NCBI GenBank assembly: GCA_958296185.1
Contig: CATQIB010000005.1
Span: forward strand, 1-64,000
DNA: 64,000 bases
Origin: an uncultured Mesonia sp.
GTDB lineage: Bacteria > Bacteroidota > Bacteroidia > Flavobacteriales > Flavobacteriaceae
Direction of reading: 5' to 3'
Of this stretch, positions 8,432 to 17,565 are shown one piece after another. Below the pieces are notes generated by a model that saw only the letters and a program-made list of their open reading frames with translations, searched no databases and was not told the origin of the DNA. Every line of letters begins with the position of its first letter. The stretch's first letter is position 1. Position numbers and translations under genes: made by a program.

Positions 8432-9046
8432 TCAGACAAACAAAAATAGGGCTATTCCTACAAATACTGCTATTTGAAGGTAATTAAGGTATATCAAAGT
8501 TTTGTTATTTTGATTGATTCGCCTTGAAATAGCGGCCGCAAGCAGTGCAAAAGATGAAAAAACAAAAAAAGAAACAACAATAAAAAGCAACCCCAGTATG
8601 TAAATTTGCAAGATAAAAGTCATCTTTTCACTAAACAAAAATTGAGGAAGTAACGCCAAAAAAAACAACGCCACTTTAGGGTTTAAAATATTCATTATAA
8701 AGCCTTGTTTAAAAAGTGCCGTTGTTGATTTAAAAGCCACTTTTTTTTCGTTTAGCCGAATAGGTGCATTATGCTGATAAATTTTATAGGCTAGATAAAG
8801 CAGATAGGCTGCTCCAAAAACTTTTACCATAAACAAGGCTTGTGGATACTTCTTTAGTAGTCCGGCCAAACCAAAAGCTACTAGACTAGTATGCACTAAG
8901 CATCCTGTCATTAATCCTAAAACAGTAGCAATACCATATTTACGGCCATAAACCAAGCTTTGTGTGAGTACAAAAATATTATCGGGCCCTGGTGAAAGTG
9001 CCAGTAAAAAAACTACCGCGCAAAATGACAGCAGGGTTTCAATCAT
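8432..9046 (-). CDS. LysE/RhtB family amino-acid exporter
   Basis: A 204-residue inner-membrane protein with about six hydrophobic helices. The family signature is in the first helix pair (LLALSPGPDNIFVL, then YGIATVLGLMTGCLVH). The conserved NPKVALFFLALLPQF follows in the middle. Members export amino acids or homoserine-type metabolites; the substrate cannot be read from the sequence. The ATG overlaps the pyrD stop codon by one base (TAATG), so translation is probably coupled. Confidence 0.92.
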   Translation of the reverse strand: MIETLLSFCAVVFLLALSPGPDNIFVLTQSLVYGRKYGIATVLGLMTGCLVHTSLVAFGLAGLLKKYPQALFMVKVFGAAYLLYLAYKIYQHNAPIRLNEKKVAFKSTTALFKQGFIMNILNPKVALFFLALLPQFLFSEKMTFILQIYILGLLFIVVSFFVFSSFALLAAAISRRINQNNKTLIYLNYLQIAVFVGIALFLFV

Positions 9047-10068
9047 TATTTTTTAGCGCTAAGTTTTAGGTTTATTTCTTTAATCAAACGCGGCCCCTCA
9101 TAAATAAAACCGGTATATAGTTGAACTAAACTGGCTCCGGCTTCAAGTTTCTCCAAAGCATCTTCGGCCGTATGTATGCCCCCTACTCCAATTATAGGGA
9201 AAGACTGGTTACTATTTTGTGAAAGGAAACGTATAACTTCAGTCGATCTCGACTTTAATGGTTTTCCACTAAGACCACCTTTTTCTTTTCTACTTTCAGA
9301 TTGTAATCCTACTCTAGAAATGGTAGTATTGGTCGCAATTACACCGCTAATTTGGGTTTCTTGCACAATTTCAATTATGTCAAGTAACTGCTCGTCGCTA
9401 AGATCTGGTGCTATTTTCAGCAATATGGGTTTAGGTTTTGGTTTTTGTTTGTTTTGTTCTTGTAAAGCAAAAAGTATTTTCTTTAATGGCTCTTTATCTT
9501 GTAATGCTCTTAAATCTGGTGTATTGGGTGAACTTACATTCACTACAAAATAATCTACATAATCAAAAAGTTGTTCAAAACCTTTTTTATAATCCAAGAG
9601 GGCTTGATCATTAGGCGTAATTTTATTTTTACCAATATTACCACCAATTATAACCTGTTTTTTATTCTTTTTTAATCGCTCTACGGCGGATGCTAAGCCT
9701 TGATTATTAAATCCCATTCTATTGATTATAGCAGCATCTTCTGTAAGTCTAAACAATCTTTTTTTAGGATTACCTTCTTGGGGTTTGGGTGTCAAAGTAC
9801 CAATTTCAACAAAACCAAAACCAAGTGAACCTAACTCATTAAAAAGCTGAGCATCTTTATCAAAACCAGCTGCCAAACCAACAGGATTTTTAAATTTTAA
9901 GCCAAAAACTTCTCGTTCTAAACTTTGGTCTTTTACAGCAAAACGCTTTTTAATAAATTGCTCTACCCCAGGGATTTTAAAAGCAAACTTTAAAGTCTTA
10001 AAAGTGAAATGATGTACTTTTTCTGGATCAAATTTAAAAAGTAAAGGCCGTATTAAAGAAGTATACAT
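9046..10068 (-). CDS. pyrD: dihydroorotate dehydrogenase (quinone), class 2
   Basis: Oxidises dihydroorotate to orotate at the membrane, passing electrons to quinone; fourth step of pyrimidine synthesis. Class 2 is shown by the N-terminal membrane-associating helices ([20 protein letters not shown]), by [14 protein letters not shown] with the catalytic Ser, and by the FMN-binding [17 protein letters not shown] and the RMGFNNQG stretch are intact. I start at the ATG at 10068 (340 residues). The longer reading from a TTG at 10089 must be wrong because that TTG is the last three bases of the promoter -7 element. It heads the unit with lysE, mvaB and the TPR kinase. Confidence 0.96.
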   Translation of the reverse strand: MYTSLIRPLLFKFDPEKVHHFTFKTLKFAFKIPGVEQFIKKRFAVKDQSLEREVFGLKFKNPVGLAAGFDKDAQLFNELGSLGFGFVEIGTLTPKPQEGNPKKRLFRLTEDAAIINRMGFNNQGLASAVERLKKNKKQVIIGGNIGKNKITPNDQALLDYKKGFEQLFDYVDYFVVNVSSPNTPDLRALQDKEPLKKILFALQEQNKQKPKPKPILLKIAPDLSDEQLLDIIEIVQETQISGVIATNTTISRVGLQSESRKEKGGLSGKPLKSRSTEVIRFLSQNSNQSFPIIGVGGIHTAEDALEKLEAGASLVQLYTGFIYEGPRLIKEINLKLSAKK

Positions 10069-10086
10069 GGTGATGATAGGTTTGTG

Positions 10087-10115
10087 CAAAAATAATTTAA
10101 ATTGAATAAGCGCAA
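10087..10115 (-). promoter_or_regulatory. promoter of the pyrD unit
   Basis: On the minus strand TTG (10115-10113), an 18-base spacer, then TATTTTTG (10094-10087), the Bacteroidota sigma-A pattern. Initiation a few bases further on leaves a leader of roughly 15 bases before the ATG at 10068. Confidence 0.75.
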
Positions 10116-10169
10116 GACTAAAATCAATAAAAAACCCGTGTTTTTTTTATGAATCTAAGTAAGCTAAAA

Positions 10170-10200
10170 TTGCTTTCGGATAGTTGATTATGTATTTTTA
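10170..10200 (+). promoter_or_regulatory. promoter of pepT
   Basis: TTG at 10170-10172, a 20-base spacer and TATTTTTA at 10193-10200 (one mismatch to TAnnTTTG). It places the start of transcription just upstream of the ATG at 10217 and so argues against the longer coding reading from 10184. Confidence 0.6.
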
Positions 10201-10216
10201 CAAAAAATTATGCTTT

Positions 10217-11461
10217 ATGATTAATAGAGAAGAACTTATAGAAAGATTTGTAAGCTATGTTACTATAGATACCGAGAGTGACCCAAATTCTAAAACCACC
10301 CCAAGCACCCAAAAACAATGGGATATAGCGAATAAGCTGGTTCAAGAGTTAAAAGATATGGGCCTTAAAGATGTTATTATCGATGAGCACGCCTACATTA
10401 TGGCAACAGTACCAAGTAATGTGGAACACCCCGTGCCGAGTATAGGCTTTATATCACATTTTGATACCTCACCTGATTTTACTGGTAAAGATGTCAAACC
10501 GCAGATAATAGAAAATTATGACGGAAAAGATATTTTACTCAATAAAGAACAAAATATTATTTTGTCGCCTGATTATTTTGAAGATTTATTGATGTACAAA
10601 GGCCAGACTTTGATTACCACAGACGGTACTACATTACTAGGTGCAGATGATAAAGCGGGAGTTACCGAAATTATGACTGCAGTAAAATATTTAGTAGAGC
10701 ATCCAGAAATAAAGCACGGAGATATCAAAATTGGTTTTACTCCAGATGAAGAAATAGGACGCGGTGCACATAAATTTGATGTTAAAAAATTTGGTGCAGA
10801 GTGGGCCTATACAATGGATGGCAGCCAGGTAGGTGAACTTGAATATGAAAACTTTAACGCTGCTGGCGCACAGGTTAAAATAACGGGTAAAATTGTACAT
10901 CCTGGTTATGCCAAAGGAAAAATGATTAACAGCATGTATATTGCTCAAGACTTCATCAATTCCTTACCAAGATTAGAAACTCCAGAACACACAGAAGGAC
11001 GCCAAGGTTTTTTTCACTTAACCAAAATTGAAGGTGAAGTAGATGAAACACGATTAAATTACATTATACGAGATCACGATAAAGAGCACTTCGAAGCTAG
11101 AAAAAAGGTCATGCTAGACCTTGCCAAAGAAATAAACGAGCAACACGGTCGAGAGGCCGTGAGCATTGAGATAAAAGACCAATACTTTAATATGCGTGAA
11201 AAAGTTGAACCTGTAATGCATATTGTTGATATTGCCGAACAAGCGATGAAAGAATTAGACATTGAACCGCTTATAAAACCTATTAGAGGAGGCACAGACG
11301 GTTCCCAACTATCGTATATGGGCTTACCTTGTCCTAATATTTTTGCAGGCGGACATAATTTCCATGGTCGTTATGAATATGTACCAGTCGAAAGTATGAT
11401 CAAAGCAACACAAGTAATTATTAAGATTGCAGAGTTGACCGCACAGCAGTACAAAAAATAA
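10217..11461 (+). CDS. pepT: peptidase T (tripeptide aminopeptidase)
   Basis: Zinc aminopeptidase of the M20 family that removes the N-terminal residue of tripeptides in the cytoplasm. At 414 residues it matches the family. Metal and catalytic motifs are present: [13 protein letters not shown] (His, catalytic Asp), [13 protein letters not shown] (bridging Asp), [14 protein letters not shown] (general-base Glu pair), [19 protein letters not shown], and the C-terminal [13 protein letters not shown]. The ATG at 10217 ([11 protein letters not shown]) fits PepT N termini; eleven extra residues from 10184 would overlap the promoter. It ends at a long terminator hairpin. Confidence 0.96.
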   Translation: MINREELIERFVSYVTIDTESDPNSKTTPSTQKQWDIANKLVQELKDMGLKDVIIDEHAYIMATVPSNVEHPVPSIGFISHFDTSPDFTGKDVKPQIIENYDGKDILLNKEQNIILSPDYFEDLLMYKGQTLITTDGTTLLGADDKAGVTEIMTAVKYLVEHPEIKHGDIKIGFTPDEEIGRGAHKFDVKKFGAEWAYTMDGSQVGELEYENFNAAGAQVKITGKIVHPGYAKGKMINSMYIAQDFINSLPRLETPEHTEGRQGFFHLTKIEGEVDETRLNYIIRDHDKEHFEARKKVMLDLAKEINEQHGREAVSIEIKDQYFNMREKVEPVMHIVDIAEQAMKELDIEPLIKPIRGGTDGSQLSYMGLPCPNIFAGGHNFHGRYEYVPVESMIKATQVIIKIAELTAQQYKK

Positions 11462-11478
11462 AATTGTTTAATTTGTAT

Positions 11479-11530
11479 AGCACAAAAAACAACCAAATTT
11501 TAATATTAAATTTGGTTGTTTTTTTGTGCT
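11479..11530. terminator. long bidirectional terminator after pepT
   Basis: Nearly perfect inverted repeat of about 22 bp with loop TAATATT at 11501-11507. The arms read AGCAC, A-run, AACCAAATTT on the left and AAATTTGGTTG, T-run, GTGCT on the right, with one bulged T. The A- and T-runs make it work on either strand. Confidence 0.85.
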
Positions 11531-11561
11531 AAATTTGAAGTATGTAATTATCTCATTTGCT

Positions 11562-12149
11562 ATGGATCCAGTTAAAGAATATATTACCAAACACGAAAAG
11601 TGGAGTAAACAGCTGCAAGAATTACGAGTGATTTTATTGAAGACTCCCCTAGAAGAAACGATTAAGTGGGGTTCTCCCGTTTATACGTTAAACAATAAAA
11701 ATGTAATTGGGTTAGGTGCTTTTAAAACCCATTGTGCGTTATGGTTCTTCAAAGGGAGTCTATTGCAGGAAAATCAGTCTTTACTTATCAACGCTCAAGA
11801 AGGTAAAACAAAAAATTTACGTCAAATTCGCTTTAAAGCAACAGATCAGATTCCTGCGGAAGAATTAAAAGCGTATATCAAGGAAGCCATAGCAATTGAG
11901 CAAGCTGGGGTAAAAAGTAAACCCAGTTTAAAAAATGTCATAGTGATGCCACCAGAACTTCAATCTGCTTTAGACAACAATGCCTCATTAAAATCCTCTT
12001 TTAATAAATTAAGCCCAGGGAAACAACGTGAATACTGTGAGCACATTTTCCAAGCAAAGCGAGCTTCAACTAAAGCTTCAAGATTAGAAAAAATAACACC
12101 GATGATTCTAGCTTTAAAGGGGCTTCACGATAAATATCGAAAAATATAA
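11562..12149 (+). CDS. YdeI/OmpD-associated family protein with DUF1801 domain
   Basis: A 195-residue cytoplasmic protein. The N-terminal part (about residues 15-110) is a DUF1801 domain: LPLEETIKWGSPVY-like context seen here as TPLEETIKWGSPVYTL, then FKTHCALWFFKG. The C-terminal third (LQSALDNNASLKSSFNKLSPGKQREYCEHI) is the YdeI/OmdA-type helical region with the SPGKQREY motif. YdeI in enterobacteria has been linked to antimicrobial-peptide resistance, but a function here is not established. I use the ATG at 11562; the upstream TTG at 11526 lies inside the preceding terminator arm. Confidence 0.85.
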   Translation: MDPVKEYITKHEKWSKQLQELRVILLKTPLEETIKWGSPVYTLNNKNVIGLGAFKTHCALWFFKGSLLQENQSLLINAQEGKTKNLRQIRFKATDQIPAEELKAYIKEAIAIEQAGVKSKPSLKNVIVMPPELQSALDNNASLKSSFNKLSPGKQREYCEHIFQAKRASTKASRLEKITPMILALKGLHDKYRKI

Positions 12150-12153
12150 AAAC

Positions 12154-12185
12154 AAAAAAATCCCAATTTGAAAATTGGGATTTTT
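12154..12185. terminator. bidirectional terminator between ydeI-like gene and yajC
   Basis: Stem AAAAATCCCAATTT / AAATTGGGATTTTT with a short GA-rich loop, lying between two convergent genes. The A-run on the left and T-run on the right serve both directions. Confidence 0.85.
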
Positions 12186-12205
12186 GATATCGAATAAAGA
12201 AAACT

Positions 12206-12502
12206 TTACTTTTTAGTTTCTTTCTCAGGGCTTTGAACCAATTTACTTAGTTCCATTGAGATAGAAGCTTTATTAACGGTAATTTTTCCAGCACCAGTTT
12301 CGATAATTACCGCATTTAGTTTATCGCTAAAATCTACAACCTTGCCGTGAATACCACCGCTGGTTACAACTTTGTCACCCTTTTTAAGGCTTTCACCAAA
12401 GTTTCTTTCTTCTTTTTGCCTCTTTTGTTGTGGTCTTATCATGAAGAAATAAAAAACGATGATAATCGCAATAAAAGGTAAAAAACTTGATATTTGATCC
12501 AT
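12206..12502 (-). CDS. yajC: preprotein translocase subunit YajC
   Basis: Small single-span membrane protein that associates with SecDF-YidC of the Sec translocon. The 98 residues show an N-terminal membrane helix (FLPFIAIIIVFYFFMIRPQQKRQKE is the signature region, here at about residues 6-30) followed by the conserved SLKKGDKVVTSGGIHGKV. It is the last gene of nusB-DUF1573-yajC and ends close to a bidirectional terminator. In many flavobacteria coaE follows yajC; here it does not. Confidence 0.96.
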   Translation of the reverse strand: MDQISSFLPFIAIIIVFYFFMIRPQQKRQKEERNFGESLKKGDKVVTSGGIHGKVVDFSDKLNAVIIETGAGKITVNKASISMELSKLVQSPEKETKK

Positions 12503-12511
12503 TATAAAATA

Positions 12512-13021
12512 TTAGTGGTTATGCCCTTCGTGACCAGCCGCTGCTTTTCCTGCATTCTGCTGAGCTGCTCCTCCATTTTTAGGAGTTACAAAAGTTCTAA
12601 TTCTTAAAGTTTCTTGACCGCTTGCCGTGTTAGCGCTTACGCGGATAGATTTAGATTGATTATTTGGTCTACCCGAAGAGTTAAATTTAACTTTTATTTC
12701 TCCAGCTTCACCTGGGGCCACAGGGGTTTTTGTCCATTGAGGTACAGTACAACCACAGCTAGCCTTTGCATTTGAAATTACCAATGGCGCATCTCCAGTA
12801 TTTGTAAACTTAAAGGTATGTTCTACTATATCACCTTCGTTAATTGTACCAAAGTCATGTGAATCTGACTCGAATTGCATAACTGGTGTTCCAGTTGCTT
12901 TTGCATCGCGTTCAGCAACTTCTTTTTGGTTTTCTTCTTTAACTTTGTCTGCGGCATTCTCTTTACAAGAAGTGAAAGTAATCCCCGCTACAGCGGCAAG
13001 AATCAATAATCCTTTTTTCAT
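12512..13021 (-). CDS. DUF1573 lipoprotein
   Basis: A 169-residue exported protein. The N terminus is a lipoprotein signal with Cys at 19 (ITFTSCKENA). The DUF1573 domain spans about residues 45-145, an immunoglobulin-like ASPM/SPD-2-type fold: FESDSHDFGTINEGDIVEHTF, then NAKASCGCTVPQW with the typical CGC. The tail is rich in Ala, Gly and His (AGHEGHNH), possibly metal-binding. Role unknown; the nusB-DUF1573-yajC order is conserved in Flavobacteriaceae and suggests envelope or export involvement. The gap to yajC is 9 bases. Confidence 0.92.
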   Translation of the reverse strand: MKKGLLILAAVAGITFTSCKENAADKVKEENQKEVAERDAKATGTPVMQFESDSHDFGTINEGDIVEHTFKFTNTGDAPLVISNAKASCGCTVPQWTKTPVAPGEAGEIKVKFNSSGRPNNQSKSIRVSANTASGQETLRIRTFVTPKNGGAAQQNAGKAAAGHEGHNH

Positions 13022-13086
13022 TGTGTTTAATTTTTAATTGTTGAAATATAATTTTTACGGAGCTAAATTTAAGAAAAAAGTTTCAA

Positions 13087-14028
13087 CTACATCAAGCCTC
13101 TACCCACTTTATTTAATTCTCCTTTTTCTTTTAATTCTTTAGATAATTTATCTAAAATACCATTGATAAAAATACTGCTTTTAGGCGTACTATATTCCTT
13201 AGCTATCTCAAGGTACTCGTTGATGCTCACCTTTACAGGAATAGAAGGAAATTTTAAAAACTCACATAACGCCATCTTTAATAAAATGCTATCAATATCC
13301 GCTATACGGTCTTTATCCCAATTGGGGGTCTTATCTTGAATTAGATTACTATAATATTCCTGATTCAACAAGCATTTTTCGAGCAAATCTATAGCAAATT
13401 CCTCATCTTCTTCATTTTTAAATAAAGTAGGAATTCTTACTTGTTCTTGAGTCTCTTTAGTCTTGCTTATCAACTTAAGTACCGCAGTATTTACCAAAGG
13501 TAAATCATCTAACCAAGTTAATTTTTTATCTTCTAAATATTCATAAAGCTTATCATTGGGTGCAATTATTTCTTTAAAAAGATAAGTAACAATTTTTTTA
13601 TCTTCTTTATAGGTTGTTGCTTCTTGATCTAAGTAGGCTATGAAGCGTTCATCTTCTTTGATTAAATCCCAAATAATGGCCACATATTCGTCATCTTGAT
13701 GCCAATTGTTTAACTTATGGTCTTCTATAAGCTCTTCTAACTGGCCACTTTGCTCTAATTGTTTAAGGAGTTTATTGTCTACAAAATTTAAACTAGGATT
13801 GATGTCTTTTGCAGTAGGTAAAAATTTCTTTTGTGATTTTTCTATGAAATCTTGGGATTTGTTTCTTACCTGTAGAAGCAAATCTAAGTTTAGTAAGAAA
13901 AGGTCATACATATCTTCCATACTCTTATAGATAAACTTTTTTTCTGCACCCAAATTTTGATTTTTGGATTGTGTAAATGCGTAGAAAGATTGCATTACTT
14001 TTACACGGATATGTCTTCTTGTTAACAT
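13087..14028 (-). CDS. nusB: transcription antitermination factor NusB, long form
   Basis: NusB binds boxA RNA with NusE (S10) and promotes antitermination of rRNA operons. The C-terminal 150 residues are the NusB fold: WDKDRIADIDSILLKMALCEF, FPSIPVKVSINEYLEIAKEYS, then FINGILDKL. At 313 residues it is twice the length of E. coli NusB. The extra N-terminal region begins with RRHIRVKVMQSFYAF, itself the first NusB helix, so the addition is a long charged helical insertion after it. This form is usual in Bacteroidota. First gene of nusB-DUF1573-yajC. Confidence 0.94.
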   Translation of the reverse strand: MLTRRHIRVKVMQSFYAFTQSKNQNLGAEKKFIYKSMEDMYDLFLLNLDLLLQVRNKSQDFIEKSQKKFLPTAKDINPSLNFVDNKLLKQLEQSGQLEELIEDHKLNNWHQDDEYVAIIWDLIKEDERFIAYLDQEATTYKEDKKIVTYLFKEIIAPNDKLYEYLEDKKLTWLDDLPLVNTAVLKLISKTKETQEQVRIPTLFKNEEDEEFAIDLLEKCLLNQEYYSNLIQDKTPNWDKDRIADIDSILLKMALCEFLKFPSIPVKVSINEYLEIAKEYSTPKSSIFINGILDKLSKELKEKGELNKVGRGLM

Positions 14029-14058
14029 AGATAAATAAAGAACTTGATTTAAAAGATT

Positions 14059-14084
14059 AAAAAAGGGCGAATTAAAATTCGCCC
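14059..14084 (-). terminator. terminator of the Leu/Glu-type dehydrogenase gene
   Basis: Stem GGGCGAATT / AATTCGCCC with a two-base loop; on the minus strand it is followed by six T's. It lies between the dehydrogenase stop (14125) and the nusB start. Confidence 0.8.
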
Positions 14085-14124
14085 TGCAAAAATAAAACTT
14101 ATTTGTTGCAAATCGGTATTTGAT

Positions 14125-15222
14125 TTACTTTTCTTGCTTCTTTTTTTCAATGCGCTCTTGCGCAATTTTAAGAGCAGCTTGGTGAGTTGTCATCTTGCTC
14201 TCCTCGGCCTTATTAAGAATTTCTAAAGTTGTGTTATAGATGTTCTCCGTTTTAGCCATTGTTTCTTCGCGGTTGTAACCTTTTAACTCTGCGTAAACAT
14301 TAATCACGCCTCCAGCGTTAATCAAGAAATCCGGCGCATAAACTATTCCTTTTTCTTGAAGTAATTTCCCGTGTTTAGCCTCATTTTCTAATTGGTTATT
14401 TGCTGCTCCAGCTATAACCTGTGCTTTTAATTTACCTATGGTTTCATCATTCACTGTGGCTCCTAAAGCACAAGGTGCATAAATATCAACATCTGCAGTG
14501 TACAAATCTGAACCAGTGTAAATTTTAGCTCCATATTTTTGTTGTACGGCTTCTAAACGCTCTTGATTGATATCTGAGATGAACACCTCTCCTCCTTCTT
14601 CGCGAATGTGTTTCACTACCGTTTCTCCTACGTTTCCTATACCTTGAACAAGTACTTTTTTACCTTCTAGGTTGTCTGTACCAAACTTATATTTAGCAGC
14701 AGCCTTCATACCCATATAAACACCATAACCTGTAACTGGCGAAGGGTTACCTGATCCTCCTAAATGCTCAGAAATACCCGTTACATATTTAGTTACCTCA
14801 CGAACGGTATCCATATCTTCGGTTTGCATACCTACATCTTCTGCCGTAATGTATTTTCCGCTCAAGGAATCAACAAATTTACCAAAACGACGCATCAATT
14901 CTGGAGACTTTTGGGTTTTGGCATCACCGATAATAACTGCTTTTCCTCCCCCAAGATCTAAACCAGAAATAGAACTTTTAAAAGTCATTCCGCGAGAAAG
15001 ACGCAACACATCATTTAATGCTTCCCATTCGCTGCTATAATTCCACATTCTAGTACCTCCCAAAGCCGGACCTAAAACTGTGTTATGTATTCCTATAATC
15101 GCTTTTAAACCTGTATCTTTGTCATAGCAAAAAACCACCTGCTCATGTTCATCAAAAGAAAGCTGCCCAAAAACTGGAGCTACCTTTTTAATTTCATCGG
15201 CATTCAATATTTCAGCATTCAT
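14125..15222 (-). CDS. Glu/Leu/Phe/Val dehydrogenase, leucine dehydrogenase type
   Basis: NAD-dependent oxidative deamination of a branched-chain amino acid to its keto acid. At 365 residues it is the length of leucine dehydrogenases rather than hexameric GDH (about 450). The substrate domain has LGPALGGTRMW and the catalytic-Lys stretch DLGGGKAVIIGD; the Rossmann domain has VLVQGIGNVGETVVKHI, and APCALGATVNDETI follows. With HMG-CoA lyase elsewhere in the window it fits leucine catabolism, but the substrate specificity among Leu/Val/Ile cannot be decided here. It has its own terminator and a -7 element, and is divergent from the ABC exporter gene. Confidence 0.93.
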   Translation of the reverse strand: MNAEILNADEIKKVAPVFGQLSFDEHEQVVFCYDKDTGLKAIIGIHNTVLGPALGGTRMWNYSSEWEALNDVLRLSRGMTFKSSISGLDLGGGKAVIIGDAKTQKSPELMRRFGKFVDSLSGKYITAEDVGMQTEDMDTVREVTKYVTGISEHLGGSGNPSPVTGYGVYMGMKAAAKYKFGTDNLEGKKVLVQGIGNVGETVVKHIREEGGEVFISDINQERLEAVQQKYGAKIYTGSDLYTADVDIYAPCALGATVNDETIGKLKAQVIAGAANNQLENEAKHGKLLQEKGIVYAPDFLINAGGVINVYAELKGYNREETMAKTENIYNTTLEILNKAEESKMTTHQAALKIAQERIEKKKQEK

Positions 15223-15262
15223 AGTATAAAATTTAAATTATTAATGTCTTAATTTTGTACCG

Positions 15263-15270
15263 CAAAAATA
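15263..15270 (-). promoter_or_regulatory. -7 promoter element of the dehydrogenase gene
   Basis: TATTTTTG on the minus strand, 41 bases upstream of the ATG. No TTG is present at the -33 distance, so only the -7 half is supported. Confidence 0.45.
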
Positions 15271-15342
15271 CATATTGTTTATAGATTAATTAGGTTTTTA
15301 ATCTAAAAATAAAAATCTTTTAAAACTGATTTTACAAACTGC

Positions 15343-17100
15343 ATGAGAGAGTTACAGCACCTGAATAAATATTTTGTCAAATACAAGTGGAGTTTACTAC
15401 TAGGACTAATAATAACAGTAGCCGCACGTATATTTGCGGTTTATGTTCCGCAATTTATAGGAGATTCTACACATATAGTTGAACAGTATGTGAACGGCGA
15501 GGTTACTGATTTAGCTTTGGTAAAGGAAGAGCTTTTACACAACATTTTAATCATTTTAGGAGCCACCTTGCTTTCGGCGCTTTTCACTTTTTTAATGCGG
15601 CAAACCTTTATTGTGGTCTCCCGCCGAATTGAGTTTGATTTAAAAAACGAAGTGTATACACAATACCAAAACTTATCGCTCAATTTTTATAAGAAAAATA
15701 GAACGGGAGATTTGATGAACCGCATCAGTGAGGATGTTTCTAAAGTACGTATGTATGTAGGACCAGCCTTGATGTACAGCATAACTACCGTCACCCTATT
15801 TGTCGTAGTAATTACCTACATGATAAAAACCGCTCCTTTGCTTACCCTATACACCTTGGTGCCTCTCCCATTTTTATCATTTGCCATTTATAAAATAAGC
15901 CGAAAAATTAATAAACGTAGTAGTGTGGTGCAAATGTATTTATCTAAACTCAACACTTTTACCCAAGAAAGTTTTAGCGGAATTAGTGTAATTAAAAGTT
16001 ACGGTCTAGAAAATCAAATTAACGAAGGCTTTGTTTCTTTATCCGATACCAATAAAAATAAAAACCTTGACCTGGTTCGGGTTCAAGCTTTCTTTTTTCC
16101 ACTAATGGTTTTACTAATTGGCTTTAGTAATTTAATTGTAATTTATGTCGGTGGAAACCAAGTAATAAGCGGTGAAATTGATAATTTTGGCGTTATCGTT
16201 GAGTTTTTAATGTATGTTAATATGCTCACCTGGCCAGTGGCTACAGTAGGTTTTGTGGCTAATATGGTACAACAAGCCGAGGCTTCTCAAAAACGCATCA
16301 ATGAATTCTTACAGCAAAAACCATCAATTAAAAATTACAATAAAGAAGTATCGCCAATCACCGGTAATATTGAGTTTAAAAATGTAAATTTTACTTATGA
16401 AGAAACCAATATACAAGCTTTAAAAAATATCTCATTTAAAATTAATAATGGAGAAACCTTAGCTATAATAGGAAAAACTGGATCGGGTAAATCTACCTTA
16501 TTAGAATTAATTGCTCGGGTATATGATGCCACAGCAGGAACTATAACTATAGACAAAGTTCCCATTGAAAAGTTAAATCTAAACACTCTACGAGAAGCCA
16601 TAGGTTATGTACCCCAAGACGCCTTTTTATTTAGCGATAGCATTGCCAATAACATCCAGTTTGGTAAAGAAGATGCAACGAGAGAAGAAATCATAGAAGC
16701 GGCTAAAAATGCTTATGTGCATAAGAATATTATTGGTTTCAGCAAGGGCTATGAAACTGTTTTAGGCGAAAGAGGTATAACCCTATCTGGTGGTCAAAAA
16801 CAAAGGGTTTCTATTGCGCGAGCCATAATTAAATCACCAAAAATTTTACTTTTTGACGATTGTCTATCGGCGGTAGATACTGAAACAGAAGAAATAATTT
16901 TAAGTAATCTTTACCGTGTAGCAGAAAATAAAACTATGGTTATGGTGAGCCACCGCGTATCAACTGCTAAAAATGCGGACAAGATAATCGTTCTAGAAAA
17001 TGGTGAAATTGTTCAGGAAGGAAAACATCAGGATTTAATGAATCAAGACGGCCCCTATTTAGACCTTTACAACAAACAGCTAGACGAAAAAGAAAAGTAA
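15343..17100 (+). CDS. ABC exporter half-transporter (MdlA-like), degenerate catalytic Glu
   Basis: A 585-residue fusion of a six-helix exporter membrane domain (about residues 1-320) and an ATPase domain. The ATPase shows Walker A IGKTGSGKSTLL, the Q loop VPQDAFLFS, signature LSGGQKQRVSIARA and the H loop MVMVSHRVST. Walker B reads ILLFDDCLSAVD: the catalytic Glu after the Walker B Asp is replaced by Asp. That is the state of the degenerate half of heterodimeric exporters such as E. coli MdlA, yet no partner half lies next to it. The substrate is unknown. It is divergent from the dehydrogenase gene and 75 bases upstream of the PUR-domain gene. Confidence 0.93.
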   Translation: MRELQHLNKYFVKYKWSLLLGLIITVAARIFAVYVPQFIGDSTHIVEQYVNGEVTDLALVKEELLHNILIILGATLLSALFTFLMRQTFIVVSRRIEFDLKNEVYTQYQNLSLNFYKKNRTGDLMNRISEDVSKVRMYVGPALMYSITTVTLFVVVITYMIKTAPLLTLYTLVPLPFLSFAIYKISRKINKRSSVVQMYLSKLNTFTQESFSGISVIKSYGLENQINEGFVSLSDTNKNKNLDLVRVQAFFFPLMVLLIGFSNLIVIYVGGNQVISGEIDNFGVIVEFLMYVNMLTWPVATVGFVANMVQQAEASQKRINEFLQQKPSIKNYNKEVSPITGNIEFKNVNFTYEETNIQALKNISFKINNGETLAIIGKTGSGKSTLLELIARVYDATAGTITIDKVPIEKLNLNTLREAIGYVPQDAFLFSDSIANNIQFGKEDATREEIIEAAKNAYVHKNIIGFSKGYETVLGERGITLSGGQKQRVSIARAIIKSPKILLFDDCLSAVDTETEEIILSNLYRVAENKTMVMVSHRVSTAKNADKIIVLENGEIVQEGKHQDLMNQDGPYLDLYNKQLDEKEK

Positions 17101-17164
17101 TTTTTATTTGCGGGTTGTTAATTTTTTTAAGATTTTTGACAGCAACTATAACGTATAACCAAAT

Positions 17165-17172
17165 TAAATTTG
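17165..17172 (+). promoter_or_regulatory. -7 promoter element of the DUF3276 gene
   Basis: TAAATTTG, a perfect TAnnTTTG, only 3 bases before the ATG at 17176. The nearest TTG upstream is 26 bases away, longer than usual. If used, the mRNA would be nearly leaderless. Confidence 0.4.
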
Positions 17173-17175
17173 ACT

Positions 17176-17547
17176 ATGAGTGATAACGGAACGATGCCGA
17201 AAGAAGAAATTTTTTCAAAAGTACTAAGAGCAGGAAGAAGAACTTACTTTTTTGATGTTAGAGCAACCAAAGCCAATGACTACTACTTGACCATCACCGA
17301 AAGCAAGAAATTCACCAATGAAGATGGGTCTTTTCATTACAAAAAGCACAAGATTTATTTATACAAGGAAGATTTTGCTGGTTTTGAAGAAATCTTAAAA
17401 GAAATGACCCAATACATAATCGATGAAAAAGGTGAAGAGGTGATCAGTGAGCGTCACCAAAAAGATTTTAAGAAAGAGTATGAGAACGAGATAGAGAATG
17501 ATGTAGCACCAAAGCAATTTACAGATGTAAGTTTTGATGATATATAA
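17176..17547 (+). CDS. DUF3276 PUR-domain nucleic-acid-binding protein
   Basis: Small (123 residues) cytoplasmic protein of the bacterial PUR family (PF11680), related to Pur-alpha-type single-stranded DNA/RNA binders. The core is IFSKVLRAGRRTYFFDVRATK, then NDYYLTITESKKF and HKIYLYKEDFAGFEEIL, the beta-beta-beta-beta-alpha PUR repeat. The C-terminal third is acidic. The regulatory target is unknown. I start at the ATG at 17176; the TTG at 17170 belongs to a -7 element. It ends at a strong terminator. Confidence 0.93.
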   Translation: MSDNGTMPKEEIFSKVLRAGRRTYFFDVRATKANDYYLTITESKKFTNEDGSFHYKKHKIYLYKEDFAGFEEILKEMTQYIIDEKGEEVISERHQKDFKKEYENEIENDVAPKQFTDVSFDDI

Positions 17548-17565
17548 CAAAGCCTATACCCTTAT

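Noticed and set aside
9176..9553. 125-residue plus-strand frame inside pyrD
   Set aside because: Antisense shadow of pyrD without recognisable motifs or promoter.
10069..10089. Seven extra N-terminal residues for PyrD from TTG at 10089
   Set aside because: The codon is part of the promoter -7 element, so it is upstream of the transcript start.
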